Assembly: GCA_019637195.1 (NCBI GenBank)
Contig: JAHBWA010000043.1
Coordinates: forward strand, 1-59,405
Length of the DNA: 59,405 nt
Reading direction: 5' to 3'
DNA from: Labilithrix sp.
GTDB taxonomy: Bacteria > Myxococcota_A > Polyangia > Polyangiales > Polyangiaceae
The notes beneath the pieces are model-generated. The model searched no databases. It had not been told where the DNA came from and worked only from the letters and a program-made list of their open reading frames with translations. Shown here piece after piece: positions 52,445 through 59,405 of the stretch (position 1 is its first letter; every line of letters starts with the position of its first letter). The position numbers were made by a program, and so were the translations under genes.

Positions 52445-53759
52445 ACGTACCCGCTGGGTCAGTTGCCTCCGCGTCAGCACCGTGGAGCAAGCCGAGAAAG
52501 AGCTGTCGCTCACGGCGCAGCGGCGATCGGCCGACGAGTTCGCCGCGCGCCACGACGCCGTCATCGACCACCACTACGTCGAGGCCGGCGCCTCCGGCAC
52601 CGACACGCATCGCGCGGTGTTCAACGAGTTGCTCGGCGCCGCGCTCGCGCCGGGCAGCACCATCGCGGTCATCGTCGTGCATCACACCTCACGCTTCACC
52701 CGCGACGCCACGCACGCGCGTGTTGTGAAGAAGCAGCTTCGCCGCGCGGGCGTGCGCGTGCTCTCGGTCACGCAGGAACTCACGGAGGACCCGATGGGAA
52801 CGTTGATGGAAGGCTTTTTCGAGTGCATCGACCAGTACGAGTCGGAGTTGAACGGCCTGCGCACGTCGGCGGCGATGCGCGAGGCGGTGAAGCAGGGCTT
52901 CTACCCGGGCGGGCTTACGCCGTACGGCTACTGCAAGGTCCCGGTCGAAGTGCGCGTCGGGAAGAAGCCCCGGTACAAGCTCGCCATCGAGCCGCGCGAG
53001 GCGGAGATCCTCCGAACGATGTACCGGCTCTACGTGACGGGCAGCGGTGCGGTGAAGGTCGGCGAGGCGCTCAACACGCTCGGCTTTCGCACGCGCAAGG
53101 GCAACCTCTGGGACAAGGGCGCGGTGCTCCAGACGCTCCAGCAATCAGCGGCGGGCGGTGTCGTGCGCTGGGGTGTGCACCATCGCGGCAAGGTGCGACC
53201 GCCGAGCGAGTGGAACACGCTGCCCGTCGAGCCGATCATCGACGCGAAGACCTACGCGCTGGTGAAGGAGCTCTGCGAGCAACGCCGTCCGACCGAGCTG
53301 CCTGGCCGCGCGTCGTCGAAGCCGCGCGTGCTCACCGGGCTCGCGCGCTGCGGGCTCTGCGGGGCGAGCTACCAGCTCGAGACCTCGGGCAAGTCGCGCG
53401 ACGGCTCGACGTACTCGTACTGCTACTACAACTGCCGCAAGACCCTGCGCGCGGGGAAGAAGGCGTGCCCTGGCTTCCGCGTACGCGTCGAAGATCTCGA
53501 CGGCGCCGTGCTCGCAGCCATCGCCGACATGGCGTGCACGCCCGAGCGCGTGGAACGTCTCGCTCGTCGTCACAAGTGGCCGCCGACCACCGAAGTCATC
53601 ATCGCGTGGCGCAACTTCATCCTCAAAGACCACGAGGTCGCACGGACCTACGCGCTTCACCTCATCGAGTACGTGGAGGTGCACCGCGAGCGCATCGTGA
53701 TCACCCCGAAAGAGCCTGGTGGGAGAAAGGAACTCGCTCCGCAGCTCGCGACCGGGTGA
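52425..53759 (+). CDS. Large serine recombinase (site-specific integrase)
   Basis: The product has 444 residues. The resolvase domain has SCLRVSTVEQ (nucleophile Ser18) and IVVHHTSRFTRD. A recombinase domain follows (PYGYCKVPV, RTMYRLYVTG) and then a zinc ribbon (CGLCGASY...SYCYYNCRK...CPGF). A perfect Shine-Dalgarno sequence (AAGGAGGTG) fixes ATG 52425. Proteins of this class integrate and excise phages or mobile elements. Its 3' side is followed by a hairpin and then a cluster of inverted repeats that may hold an attachment or resolution site. Confidence 0.93.
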   Translation: MAKTRAERTRWVSCLRVSTVEQAEKELSLTAQRRSADEFAARHDAVIDHHYVEAGASGTDTHRAVFNELLGAALAPGSTIAVIVVHHTSRFTRDATHARVVKKQLRRAGVRVLSVTQELTEDPMGTLMEGFFECIDQYESELNGLRTSAAMREAVKQGFYPGGLTPYGYCKVPVEVRVGKKPRYKLAIEPREAEILRTMYRLYVTGSGAVKVGEALNTLGFRTRKGNLWDKGAVLQTLQQSAAGGVVRWGVHHRGKVRPPSEWNTLPVEPIIDAKTYALVKELCEQRRPTELPGRASSKPRVLTGLARCGLCGASYQLETSGKSRDGSTYSYCYYNCRKTLRAGKKACPGFRVRVEDLDGAVLAAIADMACTPERVERLARRHKWPPTTEVIIAWRNFILKDHEVARTYALHLIEYVEVHRERIVITPKEPGGRKELAPQLATG

Positions 53760-53786
53760 AAATCGGCGGCGAAAACCAAAAGAAAA

Positions 53787-53810
53787 ACGCGAGGTTTTGA
53801 GGCCTCGCGT
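53787..53810 (+). terminator. Hairpin after the recombinase gene
   Basis: ACGCGAGG (53787-53794) pairs with CCTCGCGT (53803-53810) over an 8-nt loop, 28 nt after the stop codon and next to an A-rich stretch (AAAACCAAAAGAAAAA). A weak T/C-rich tail follows. The A-rich side could make it work as a terminator in the reverse direction as well. Confidence 0.5.
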
Positions 53811-53838
53811 CGTTCTCCCACTACCGTGGATTTCAGCT

Positions 53839-54000
53839 CCGCATTTGTAGCCGTTCACCAACCCATTCGCAACGCTCTCGGCGGGACAGATTCTCTCCGC
53901 TCGCACTGTCCCGGAAATGCGAACGCCTGCGAATCCAGGTGGTTGGGGGGCGCGAGCCGGGACGCTCTCTCGGATTCGCGGTGTCCCGCGACAAATGCGG
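53839..54000. repeat. Nest of inverted repeats downstream of the serine recombinase
   Basis: Four inverted pairs lie in 162 bp without a gene: CCGCATTTGT (53839) with ACAAATGCGG (53991), GGGACAG (53883) with CTGTCCC (53906), GCGAATCC (53929) with GGATTCGC (53972), and CGGGAC (53958) with GTCCCG (53983). A diverged direct repeat, TGTCCCG-(n)-AAATGCG, occurs at 53907 and 53982. Such structure fits a recombination site, transfer origin or structured RNA; none can be chosen from sequence. The remaining 110 bp to the next gene hold nothing clear. Confidence 0.65.
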
Positions 54001-54112
54001 GGGCCAAGCGCGACGGGTGCGCCCACGTTGACCACTGGCGCGGCGTCGGGGGGCGCGCGGCCCAGCGGTGCCTCCGCGGCGGGGCGCGCCACACGGGCGC
54101 AACAGCGCGCTA

Positions 54113-54739
54113 TCACCCCGGCCCGAAGGTCCCCTCGACGTAGCCGATCGGGATGAGCCCCGGTAGCGTCTCCGTCCGGGTCACGCGGACGCCCGAGTCT
54201 TCGACGACCTGCTGCAGCGACTTCGCGGTGAAGCGCCGGTGCCCCGGGAAGCCAGTCACAGCCAGCGCCCGCGAGACGACCCACGAGAGCGCGGTCTCGT
54301 CGTGGCAGAAGGTCGGAACGATGACGCGGCCGCCCGGCTTCAACACGCGCCGAAGCGCCGCCAGAGCCCCCGGCAGGTCCGGCACAAGGTGAAGGACGTT
54401 CGCTGCGACGACCGCGTCGAACATCCCTTCGTCGAACCGGAGGGCGTAGAGATCGGCCTGCTCGCATCGCACGTTCGTCACGCCGGCATCTCGCACGCGC
54501 CGCTCGAGCGCGGCCACCATCGCCGCTGAGTAGTCGGTTGCGATGACCTCTGCTGCGCCCGAGGCGAGCGCAGGTGTGACGAGCCCGGTGCCGGCTGCCA
54601 CCTCGAGCACGCGCCCGAGGCCGCGCGTCGCTTCCCCGGCCAGCTCAGCCATTCTGGGGATCGGCCGTCCGAGGAGCGACATCGAGCGGTCGTAGTTCTT
54701 CGCGTGCTTGTCCCAGTAGCTGCGGTCGCCGTCGGTCAT
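54113..54739 (-). CDS. Class I SAM-dependent methyltransferase
   Basis: The product has 208 residues. It has SYWDKHAKNYDRSM, the SAM motif VLEVAAGTGLVT, the acidic loop ATDYSAAMV and the post-II motif VVAANVLHLVPDLPGAL, typical of UbiE-like small-molecule methyltransferases. It overlaps the P-type ATPase gene by 4 nt (ATGA) and is the last gene of the metal-efflux operon. A role in metalloid methylation is possible by context only. Confidence 0.85.
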   Translation of the reverse strand: MTDGDRSYWDKHAKNYDRSMSLLGRPIPRMAELAGEATRGLGRVLEVAAGTGLVTPALASGAAEVIATDYSAAMVAALERRVRDAGVTNVRCEQADLYALRFDEGMFDAVVAANVLHLVPDLPGALAALRRVLKPGGRVIVPTFCHDETALSWVVSRALAVTGFPGHRRFTAKSLQQVVEDSGVRVTRTETLPGLIPIGYVEGTFGPG

Positions 54740-57183
54740 CTCGTTCCCCGTCGATGTTCGTACGCCAGGAGCCTCAGCGCATTCGCGACGACGAGCAAGG
54801 TGGAGCCCTCGTGCAGCGCGACCGCGACGCCGATCTTGGCGAAGCCGAAGATGGTCGCTGGGATGAGGAACGCCACCATGCCTAGGCTCGCCCAGAGGTT
54901 CTGCCGGATGATGCTACGGGCGGCGCGGCTCAGGCCGACGGCGAACGGCAACGCGCGGAGGTCGTCGGCCATGAGCGCGACGTCTGCGGTTTCGAGAGCG
55001 ACGTCGGACCCTCCTGCGCCCATCGCGATCCCGACCGTGGCGTTGGCCATCGCTGGCGCGTCGTTCACGCCGTCACCGACCATCGCTACGCGGCTCTTCG
55101 AGTTCGCCAGCTCCGCGATGGCAGCGACCTTCTGCTCTGGCAGGAGATCTCCGCGGGCGACGCGAATGCCCACGTGCCTTGCGACGGCATCGGCGACACG
55201 CTGATTGTCTCCCGTGAGCATGATGGTCTGCTCGACGCCGAGCGCGTGCAGCTCTGCGACGACCGCCCCGGCGCTCTCACGCGGCGTATCCATCACGCCG
55301 AGAACGCCGAGGAAGCGGGAGCCCGAGCGGACGACCATGACAGTGCGCCCCTCGCTCTGCAGGTTGCCCACGGCGTCGGATACGCTCTGCGGTAGCGCCC
55401 CATCGCGCGTGAACAGGCCCGGCTTGCCGATCGCCACCTCGGCGCCACCCACCGTCGCGCGAACCCCATAGCCGATCACGGCCTCCACCGCCGAGGCTTC
55501 GAGAATCGCGAGACCAGGGCGCCGCACGCTGGCGCCTTCCACGATCGCGCTTGCCAACGGATGATCGGACTGCTTCTCGACGGCAACGGCAACTGCGAGC
55601 AGCTCGTCCTCGTCGGCGCCGTCGAGCGTGATGACCTCGGTGAGGCGCGGCTTGCCTTCGGTGAGGGTACCGGTCTTGTCGAACGCGATCGCTCGAACCA
55701 AGCCGAGCGACTCGAGGTGCGCGCCGCCTTTCACGAGGACACCGGCCCGCGCCGCACGCGCGACCCCAGACAGGACGGCGCTCGGCGTCGCGATGGCGAG
55801 GGCGCACGGACTGGCGGCGACGAGTACGGCCATGGCGCGATAGAAGCTCCGAGCGAAGGGCTCATCGATCACGACCCAGGCGAAGAGCAGTCCGACGACG
55901 ACCAGGAGAATGACGGGCACGAACGCGCGCTCGAAGCGGTCCGTGAACTGCTGTGTCGGTGACTTCTGGGTCTCGGCCTCGGCCACCAGCTTCACGACGC
56001 GAGCGAGCGTGCTCTCGCTCGCGGTCTTCGTGACCACGGCGGTGATCGCTGCAGCTCCGTTGATGGTGCCGGCGAACACGCGATGCTCCGCTCCCAGACC
56101 CTCGGGAGCGGCCAGGGCGCTATCGAGGTCACGGACGGGTCGCTTGTCGACTGGGACGCTCTCGCCCGTGATCGGCGCCTGATTCACGCTGCTCGACCCG
56201 GCGCTGACGAACCCGTCTGCCGGGATGCGCGTGTTGGGCTTCACCAGGATGCGGTCGCCCACCACGAGTTCGGTTACCGCCACATCCTCCTCGCGCCCGT
56301 CATCGTTGATGCGCAGCGCGTTCTCTGGGACGAGCTTCGCCAGCGCGCCGATGGCGTTGCGCGCGCGGCGCATAGCGTAGCCTTCGAGCCCGTGACCGAG
56401 GGTGAAGAGAAACAACAGCAGAGCCCCCTCGAACCACTCGCCGAGGAGCGCCGCCCCGATCGCGGCGAGCAGCATGAGGAAGTCGATCTCGAACTTGCGC
56501 GCTCGAAGCGCGACCGCGACCTCCTTCACCGTGAACCAGGACCCGAGGACATACGCGACCACGAAGAGGCTGCTCGTGAGGACCGAGGCGGCGCCCGCCT
56601 TCTCGAGGCCCCAGCCGACGCCCGTCAGCGCGCCGCACGCCAGGCTGAAGACGAGCTCGGAGCGCTCGCCGAACGGCCCGCCATGCTCATGCTCGTGCTC
56701 TTCGTGCTCAGCCGCCGCTGCAGCTGGCGACGCAGACTCGTCATACGAGACGATGCCGGCCTTGGACGCGATCGCGAGGAGCGCCCCTCGACTCGTCTTC
56801 GCCGGGTCGAACTCCACGTAGAGGCGACGAGAGCCGAAGGCGACCGAGGCATGGAGCACCCCAGGCTGACGGGCGAACACGCCCTCGACAAGTCGGGCTT
56901 GTCGTTCGTGGCGCAAGCCGACCGCGGGCGCAGACAGGTGCTCGTACTGCGCGTTCAGCGCGGCACCGGTGCTCTCGACGAGCGCCTCCACCTCTTCGAG
57001 CCGGACTGACGAGGGGTCGTAGTGAAGGCAAAGCTTCGGGCGCGCGGGATCCTCTCGGTCGACGTGCACGCGCGTGATGCCACGAGTTGCGCCGAGAGCC
57101 GCGACCATCCGCTCGACGCACGCGTTACACGCCACCGCGTCGCTCGGGAGCGCTAGTTCCAAGTCGAGCTTGTGCTTCTTCAC
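54736..57183 (-). CDS. P1B-4-type heavy-metal ATPase (Co/Zn exporter-like)
   Basis: The product has 815 residues. The N-terminus has an HMA-like domain with CNAC and a His/Glu run (HEEHEHEH). The transmembrane metal motif is SPC (residues 458-460) rather than CPC, phosphorylated Asp is in DKTGT (residue 502), hinge GDGVNDAPA, and the last helices contain HEGST. SPC with HEGxT defines the P1B-4 group (CzcP/CoaT/CtpD type), which exports Co, Zn or similar ions. The GTG start overlaps the CzcA stop by 4 nt (GTGA). Confidence 0.92.
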   Translation of the reverse strand: MKKHKLDLELALPSDAVACNACVERMVAALGATRGITRVHVDREDPARPKLCLHYDPSSVRLEEVEALVESTGAALNAQYEHLSAPAVGLRHERQARLVEGVFARQPGVLHASVAFGSRRLYVEFDPAKTSRGALLAIASKAGIVSYDESASPAAAAAEHEEHEHEHGGPFGERSELVFSLACGALTGVGWGLEKAGAASVLTSSLFVVAYVLGSWFTVKEVAVALRARKFEIDFLMLLAAIGAALLGEWFEGALLLFLFTLGHGLEGYAMRRARNAIGALAKLVPENALRINDDGREEDVAVTELVVGDRILVKPNTRIPADGFVSAGSSSVNQAPITGESVPVDKRPVRDLDSALAAPEGLGAEHRVFAGTINGAAAITAVVTKTASESTLARVVKLVAEAETQKSPTQQFTDRFERAFVPVILLVVVGLLFAWVVIDEPFARSFYRAMAVLVAASPCALAIATPSAVLSGVARAARAGVLVKGGAHLESLGLVRAIAFDKTGTLTEGKPRLTEVITLDGADEDELLAVAVAVEKQSDHPLASAIVEGASVRRPGLAILEASAVEAVIGYGVRATVGGAEVAIGKPGLFTRDGALPQSVSDAVGNLQSEGRTVMVVRSGSRFLGVLGVMDTPRESAGAVVAELHALGVEQTIMLTGDNQRVADAVARHVGIRVARGDLLPEQKVAAIAELANSKSRVAMVGDGVNDAPAMANATVGIAMGAGGSDVALETADVALMADDLRALPFAVGLSRAARSIIRQNLWASLGMVAFLIPATIFGFAKIGVAVALHEGSTLLVVANALRLLAYEHRRGTR

Positions 57184-59405
57184 GTTGCCCCTTGGGCTTG
57201 CGCGGCGTCGCCGCTGGCTTCAGGCGCTGGCTCGTCTACACCCCCTTTCGGCGGCGCGGGCTCCTCCTTGCGGTAGATGAAGGCGTAGACGGTTGGCAAG
57301 ACGAACAGGGTCAAGAAGGTCGCGCTGACCAGGCCGCCGATTACCACGGTCGCGAGCGGCCGCTGCATCTCTGCGCCCGCGCTGGACGAGAGCGCCATGG
57401 GGATGAAGCCGAGGGCTGCGACGGTCGCCGTCATCACGACGGCGCGCAGCCGAGACTCGGCGCCCTCTCGCGCTGCTTCGAGCGGCGACCTTCCTTGCTC
57501 CCGCAGCTTCTTGATGGTCGTCAGGAGCACGACGCCGTTGAGCACCGCGATGCCGAACAGCGCGATGAACCCGATCGCCGCGCTGATGGAGAACGGCATG
57601 CCCCGCAGGGCCAGCAGGAACACGCCGCCCACGGCCGCGAAGGGCACGTTGAGGTAGATGAGCAGCGCCGGCTTGACGCTATTGAACGCCGTGTACAAGA
57701 GGACAAAGATAAGAAACAGCGCGATCGGTACGACGATGGCCAGCCGAGCAGACGCGCGCTGCAGATTTTCAAACTCACCCCCCCATTCAATCCAGTACCC
57801 TGGCGGCAGCGTCACGTGACTCGCCACCGCTTTCTGCGCTGCGCCGACAAACCCGGCGAGATCTCGCCCGCGCACATTGGTCTCGACGGCCAGCCGCCGT
57901 TGGATATTTTCTCGGCTGATTTGCGCCAGCCCGGTTTCGATACGAATATCCGCCAATTGCCTGAGGGGAATGAGGCGACCTTCAGAATCGGCGATGCGAA
58001 TATCCAGCATGCGCTCGAAATTCTTGCGGTCTTCAGGACTAAATCGCACTTGCATGAAGAACCGGCGATTCCCCTGCACGACTTGACCGACAGTTCGTCC
58101 TCCCAACGCTGTGACGGTATCCAAAATCTGTTCCGCATTGATGCCGTAGCGAGCGATCTTTTTGCGGTCGATGGCCACCACGTGGTACGGCATGCCGGCC
58201 ACCTGCTCAGCCTTGGTGTCTGCCGCGCCGGGAACCTGTGAGACCACCCGGACGACCTGATCGCCGAGGCGGCGGAGAGTCTCCATATCTTCACCAAAAA
58301 TGGTAATCGCAATGTCGGAGCGCACTCCCGCGATCAATTCCTGGACACGGAGCTCAATAGGCTGGGAATAACTGAACGTGTTGCCGGGAACGGTCTTGGT
58401 CAACGCCCGGTTGATCGCATCAATCAAATCGTCCTTCGTCCTGGCGGTCGTCCACTCCGAGTCAGGCTTCAAAATGAGATAGATGTCGCTGACCTCAACA
58501 CCCATCGGATCAGTCGCGATTTCTGCTCGTCCGGTTCTCGACACGACCGTGACCACTTCGGGAAACTCCTTGAGGACCTGCTCGATGCGGGTGGTGGTCC
58601 GAACTGACTCCTCTAGAGAGACACTCGGCAGCCGCCAGGCTTGCAGGGCGATCGCGCCTTCCTCAAGCGTCGGGATGAACTCCGCCCCAAGAAAGGCCGC
58701 CACACCGAGGCTGGTTGCAAACAACGTGGCAGCGATGCTCCCAGCAATGGCCGGGTGCTGCATCGTCTTTGACAAAAGCGGGCGATACCCTCGCTTGGCT
58801 AGCCGAATGATCCAAGTCTCCTCCTCCTTCACACTGTGGCGAAGGAACAGACTTGCCAGAACCGGCGTCACGGTTAAGGTCAGCACGAGGGACCCGACGA
58901 GCGCAAAGATGACGGTCACGGCCATCGGACGAAACATCTTTCCTTCAATCCCCTGCAGGGTCAGGATCGGCAAGTAGACGATGATAATGATGCCAACCGC
59001 AAACACGATCGGGCGGAGCACTTCTCGGCCAGCTTCGAGGATCATCAGGCGCGTGTTGACCTCAGACAGGCGCGGGGTACTGTCGGTAGCTCGTCGTCGT
59101 TCGGCAAGATGTCGGATGGTATTCTCAATCATGACGACGGAAGCATCCACAATCAGGCCGAAGTCGATCGCGCCGAGGCTCATCAGGTTGCCGGAGATGC
59201 CGGCGGTCAGCATCCCCGTGAATGCCACCAGCATGGAGAGCGGGATGGCGGCGGCGACAATAAGGCCGGCCCGGAGGTTTCCCAGAATGAGAAACAGCAC
59301 GGCGACCACCAGCAGCGCGCCCTCGGTCAAATTGGTACTGACGGTCTTGATGGTTTTTCTGACCAAGTCGGTCCGATCATAATAGGGCTCGATGGTCACA
59401 CCGGG
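57180..59405 (-). CDS. CzcA/CusA-type heavy-metal RND transporter (partial, 5' end beyond window)
   Basis: About 742 C-terminal residues are visible, starting at PGVTIEPYYDRTDLV. Helix 4 carries LGAIDFGLIVDASVVMIENT, the HME-class proton-relay region, and the C-terminal helix bundle has LNGVVLLTTIKKL. The complete protein would have about 1040 residues. The sequence from about 57680 to the right edge is less GC-rich, with more A/T at third positions, than the 3' part and the following ATPase gene. This suggests a mosaic or recently acquired 5' segment. It heads the operon CzcA, P1B-4 ATPase, methyltransferase. Confidence 0.92.
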   Translation of the reverse strand, partial: PGVTIEPYYDRTDLVRKTIKTVSTNLTEGALLVVAVLFLILGNLRAGLIVAAAIPLSMLVAFTGMLTAGISGNLMSLGAIDFGLIVDASVVMIENTIRHLAERRRATDSTPRLSEVNTRLMILEAGREVLRPIVFAVGIIIIVYLPILTLQGIEGKMFRPMAVTVIFALVGSLVLTLTVTPVLASLFLRHSVKEEETWIIRLAKRGYRPLLSKTMQHPAIAGSIAATLFATSLGVAAFLGAEFIPTLEEGAIALQAWRLPSVSLEESVRTTTRIEQVLKEFPEVVTVVSRTGRAEIATDPMGVEVSDIYLILKPDSEWTTARTKDDLIDAINRALTKTVPGNTFSYSQPIELRVQELIAGVRSDIAITIFGEDMETLRRLGDQVVRVVSQVPGAADTKAEQVAGMPYHVVAIDRKKIARYGINAEQILDTVTALGGRTVGQVVQGNRRFFMQVRFSPEDRKNFERMLDIRIADSEGRLIPLRQLADIRIETGLAQISRENIQRRLAVETNVRGRDLAGFVGAAQKAVASHVTLPPGYWIEWGGEFENLQRASARLAIVVPIALFLIFVLLYTAFNSVKPALLIYLNVPFAAVGGVFLLALRGMPFSISAAIGFIALFGIAVLNGVVLLTTIKKLREQGRSPLEAAREGAESRLRAVVMTATVAALGFIPMALSSSAGAEMQRPLATVVIGGLVSATFLTLFVLPTVYAFIYRKEEPAPPKGGVDEPAPEASGDAAQAQGAT

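Overview
The window is very GC-rich DNA (roughly 70% by eye, with strong G/C at third codon positions). It carries several eukaryote-like Ser/Thr kinases, lipoproteins with Asp/Gly/Ala-rich linkers after the lipobox, PEGA-like secreted proteins, a hybrid histidine kinase and stand-alone receivers. This combination points to a large-genome Myxococcota, most likely the order Polyangiales. No rRNA, tRNA or CRISPR array was seen.

Layout. 0-8 kb: envelope and redox genes, all on the minus strand: a five-CXXCH cytochrome, a lipoprotein, a membrane protein joining a c-type heme site to a copper-monooxygenase-like region (with an apparent CTG start), and an active/inactive M16 peptidase pair. 8-16 kb: signalling, with a Ser/Thr kinase, a hybrid histidine kinase, a KGG stress protein, a receiver, an XRE regulator, a receiver lacking its phosphorylation residues, and a HicA-like protein lacking its catalytic His. 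16-21 kb: TreY (with a possible GlgX remnant in front), a cyclopropane-fatty-acid-synthase-like methyltransferase, and a YkgJ/SRPBCC operon. 22-31 kb: a nitrilase-type amidohydrolase, two Ser/Thr kinases, two paralogous 'PGDY' lipoproteins, a PEGA-like protein, a pseudokinase and an outer-membrane protein. 31-39 kb: a metallothionein beside a minisatellite, a DinB-like protein, an adenine/cytosine-N4 type DNA methyltransferase, a short UvrA paralogue, an ArsR-SRPBCC-membrane operon with a clear promoter/operator, a quinone oxidoreductase and a PhyH dioxygenase. 40-48 kb: an RND efflux pair whose adaptor has an in-frame amber codon, a cysteine-rich ORF, ChrA, an AraC regulator and DoxX. 47.6-54 kb: a decayed accessory region with two frameshifted genes, an apparent internally deleted reverse transcriptase, a truncated Cap4-type nuclease, a DUF1016/YhcG nuclease carrying two copies of a coding palindrome, a large serine recombinase, and a nest of inverted repeats. 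54-59.4 kb: a metal-efflux operon (CzcA-type RND, P1B-4 ATPase, methyltransferase). The 5' part of its czcA gene looks less GC-rich than the rest, suggesting a mosaic gene.

The most general signal is regulatory. About ten genes have a TANNNT hexamer ending 6-9 nt before the start codon and no Shine-Dalgarno sequence, as expected for leaderless transcripts. The strongest accessory-system leads are the remnant defence cluster at 49.7-52 kb and the repeated in-frame palindrome inside the DUF1016 gene.
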